From positions 1 through 13,723 of the forward strand of contig JAAZBA010000156.1 in assembly GCA_012514045.1 (NCBI GenBank): a stretch of 13,723 nucleotides of DNA, given 5' to 3'. Each line of letters starts with the position of its first letter. The stretch's first letter is position 1. This stretch comes from Clostridiales bacterium (GTDB lineage Bacteria; Bacillota; Clostridia; Oscillospirales; QAMX01). This document shows, in pieces, positions 12,712 through 13,723 of the stretch. The notes under the pieces are model-generated. The model searched no databases. It had not been told where the DNA came from and worked only from the letters and a program-made list of their open reading frames with translations. Position numbers and translations under genes: made by a program.

Positions 12712-13723
12712 TCTATCCCGGTCCAGCAGTAGCGGCAGAGCTTGCAGGAAGGGAGTCCGGTGGCTTCCAGCATGTCGTCAAGGCGCTGATATTTCAATGT
12801 GGTGAAGTGGAGCTCTTTGCGGATCTCCTCCACCATCGCCTCGTACTCCGGGGAGTCCGGGTCTGTGTAAGCTTTGAGACGCTCCTGGGCGTTGTCTCCT
12901 TCAAGGAGCGATATCTTTCTTCTTGCTATCAGATCCATCTCCGACGCGGAGCGTGAGAAGTTGTGATATTTGCAGCGGAACATCACAGGAGGGCATGCGG
13001 TACGGATCTGTACTTCCTTCGCTCCGCTGTGATAAAGATATTCCGTTGTTTCCTTCAGCTGGGTGCCCCGCACTATGGAGTCGTCAATCAATATGAGACG
13101 GCGGCCGCGTATAAGATAATCCACCGGAATGAGCTTCATTCTTGCGATAAGGCTTCTCTTTACCTGGTTTGAGGGGATAAAAGACCTGGGCCAGGTGGGG
13201 GTATATTTTATAAACGGACGGGAAAATGGGATATGGGAGCGGTTAGCGTAGCCTATGGCGTGGGCGACGCCGGAATCGGGCACTCCCGCCACGCTGTCCG
13301 CGTCCACATTGTCGCGCTCCGCCAGCTTCATGCCGCAGTTGTTTCTCATTTGCTCCACGTTCATACCCTCATATACCGAGGAGGGGTAGCCGTAGTACAC
13401 CCAAAGGAATGTGCACATTTTCATGCTGTCCAATGGCAGTGATACAGTCTCGCAAGACTCGGGGGTGAGATACACCGCTTCGCCGGGTCCCAGCTCATGG
13501 TAGTCCTCGTAACCTAAATTCAGGAAAGCGAAGGACTCGAAGGAGGCGCAGAAGGCTTCTTCCTTTTTGCCGATTATAATAGGTGTGCGCCCCATGATGT
13601 CCCGGGCGGCGTATATTCCCTCGCTTGTCATCACAAGAAGGGACATGGAGCCGTCTATAACGCTCTGAGCGTAGCGTATGCCCTCAGGTATGGAATCCCT
13701 GGTGTTGATAAGGGCGGCCACAA
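12708..13723 (-). CDS. purF: Amidophosphoribosyltransferase-like protein (N-terminus outside window)
   Basis: The visible 338 residues are the C-terminal part; the frame runs off the right edge and the N-terminal catalytic Cys of the glutaminase domain is not seen. PurF makes 5-phosphoribosylamine from PRPP and glutamine, the first step of purine synthesis. The end of the class II glutaminase domain is seen (GSMSLLVMTSEGIYAARD, then FESFAFLNLGYEDYHELGPGEAV), then the phosphoribosyltransferase domain with PRPP loop LILIDDSIVRGTQ and upstream GVPDSGVAHAIGYA. Cysteines at the Fe-S positions of the Bacillus-type enzyme appear present: MKMCTFLWVYY, VMFRCKYH and the terminal CKLCRYCW cluster. The sequence departs from typical PurF (YYGYPSS instead of FARPDS), so a paralogue is possible. 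An element of 64 bp and a 106-nt gap separate it from the next gene. Confidence 0.85.
   Translation of the reverse strand, partial: VAALINTRDSIPEGIRYAQSVIDGSMSLLVMTSEGIYAARDIMGRTPIIIGKKEEAFCASFESFAFLNLGYEDYHELGPGEAVYLTPESCETVSLPLDSMKMCTFLWVYYGYPSSVYEGMNVEQMRNNCGMKLAERDNVDADSVAGVPDSGVAHAIGYANRSHIPFSRPFIKYTPTWPRSFIPSNQVKRSLIARMKLIPVDYLIRGRRLILIDDSIVRGTQLKETTEYLYHSGAKEVQIRTACPPVMFRCKYHNFSRSASEMDLIARRKISLLEGDNAQERLKAYTDPDSPEYEAMVEEIRKELHFTTLKYQRLDDMLEATGLPSCKLCRYCWTGIE

Noticed and set aside
1..13723. CRISPR arrays, tRNA or rRNA genes, riboswitches, IS elements, toxin-antitoxin pairs, phage genes
   Set aside because: Both strands were read for direct repeats with spacers, cloverleaf-like CCA ends, riboswitch cores and transposase motifs; none was convincing. 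Only the short palindromic elements remain.

Overview
The window looks like a chromosomal segment of a Clostridia-class Firmicute, probably a gut Oscillospirales/Ruminococcaceae-like lineage. The basis is AGGAGG-type ribosome binding sites, sigma-A promoters (TTGACA/TATAAT types), a PadR-DUF1700-DUF4097 operon, a WalR-like response regulator and moderate G+C. The lineage is an inference; no rRNA or tRNA gene is present to settle it. No CRISPR array, transposase, integrase or phage gene was seen.

Layout, left to right. (1) 1-173: 3' end of a plus-strand gene whose last domain resembles DUF3320. (2) 239-2113, minus strand: padR, a HAAS/DUF1700 membrane protein and a DUF4097 beta-solenoid membrane protein, translationally coupled and driven by a clear promoter that overlaps a palindromic candidate operator. 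(3) 2402-4680, minus strand: a long, divergent ribose-phosphate pyrophosphokinase followed by the branched-chain aminotransferase ilvE, with a promoter at 4772-4800. (4) 4922-7856, plus strand: a tight operon of AEC-family transporter, tributyrin-esterase-like hydrolase, NUDIX hydrolase (ADP-ribose pyrophosphatase type) and a WalR-like response regulator with no histidine kinase, closed by a terminator. (5) 8054-9061: gap (GAPDH) with its own promoter and terminator. (6) 9152-10788: anmK (anhydro-MurNAc kinase) overlapping a GNAT acetyltransferase by 4 bases. (7) 10928-13723, minus strand: a purF-like amidophosphoribosyltransferase (runs off the right edge), an uncharacterised barrel-like protein, and a divergent triosephosphate-isomerase paralogue 3 bases downstream of it.

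Most of the genes are central or housekeeping metabolism: PRPP synthesis and use (prs-like, purF), branched-chain amino acids, glycolysis and cell-wall recycling. The unusual content is mainly of two kinds. First, two families of short dispersed palindromic elements lie between transcription units: a CTGCAG-containing hairpin in four copies, whose similarity extends beyond the stem, and a GACGCA/TGCGTC palindrome with paired outer arms in two copies. Second, there are enzyme-like genes with altered or unassigned chemistry: the TPI paralogue with a changed phosphate-binding end plus its unknown partner, and the long PRPP synthetase. I found no complete new defence or mobile system here.
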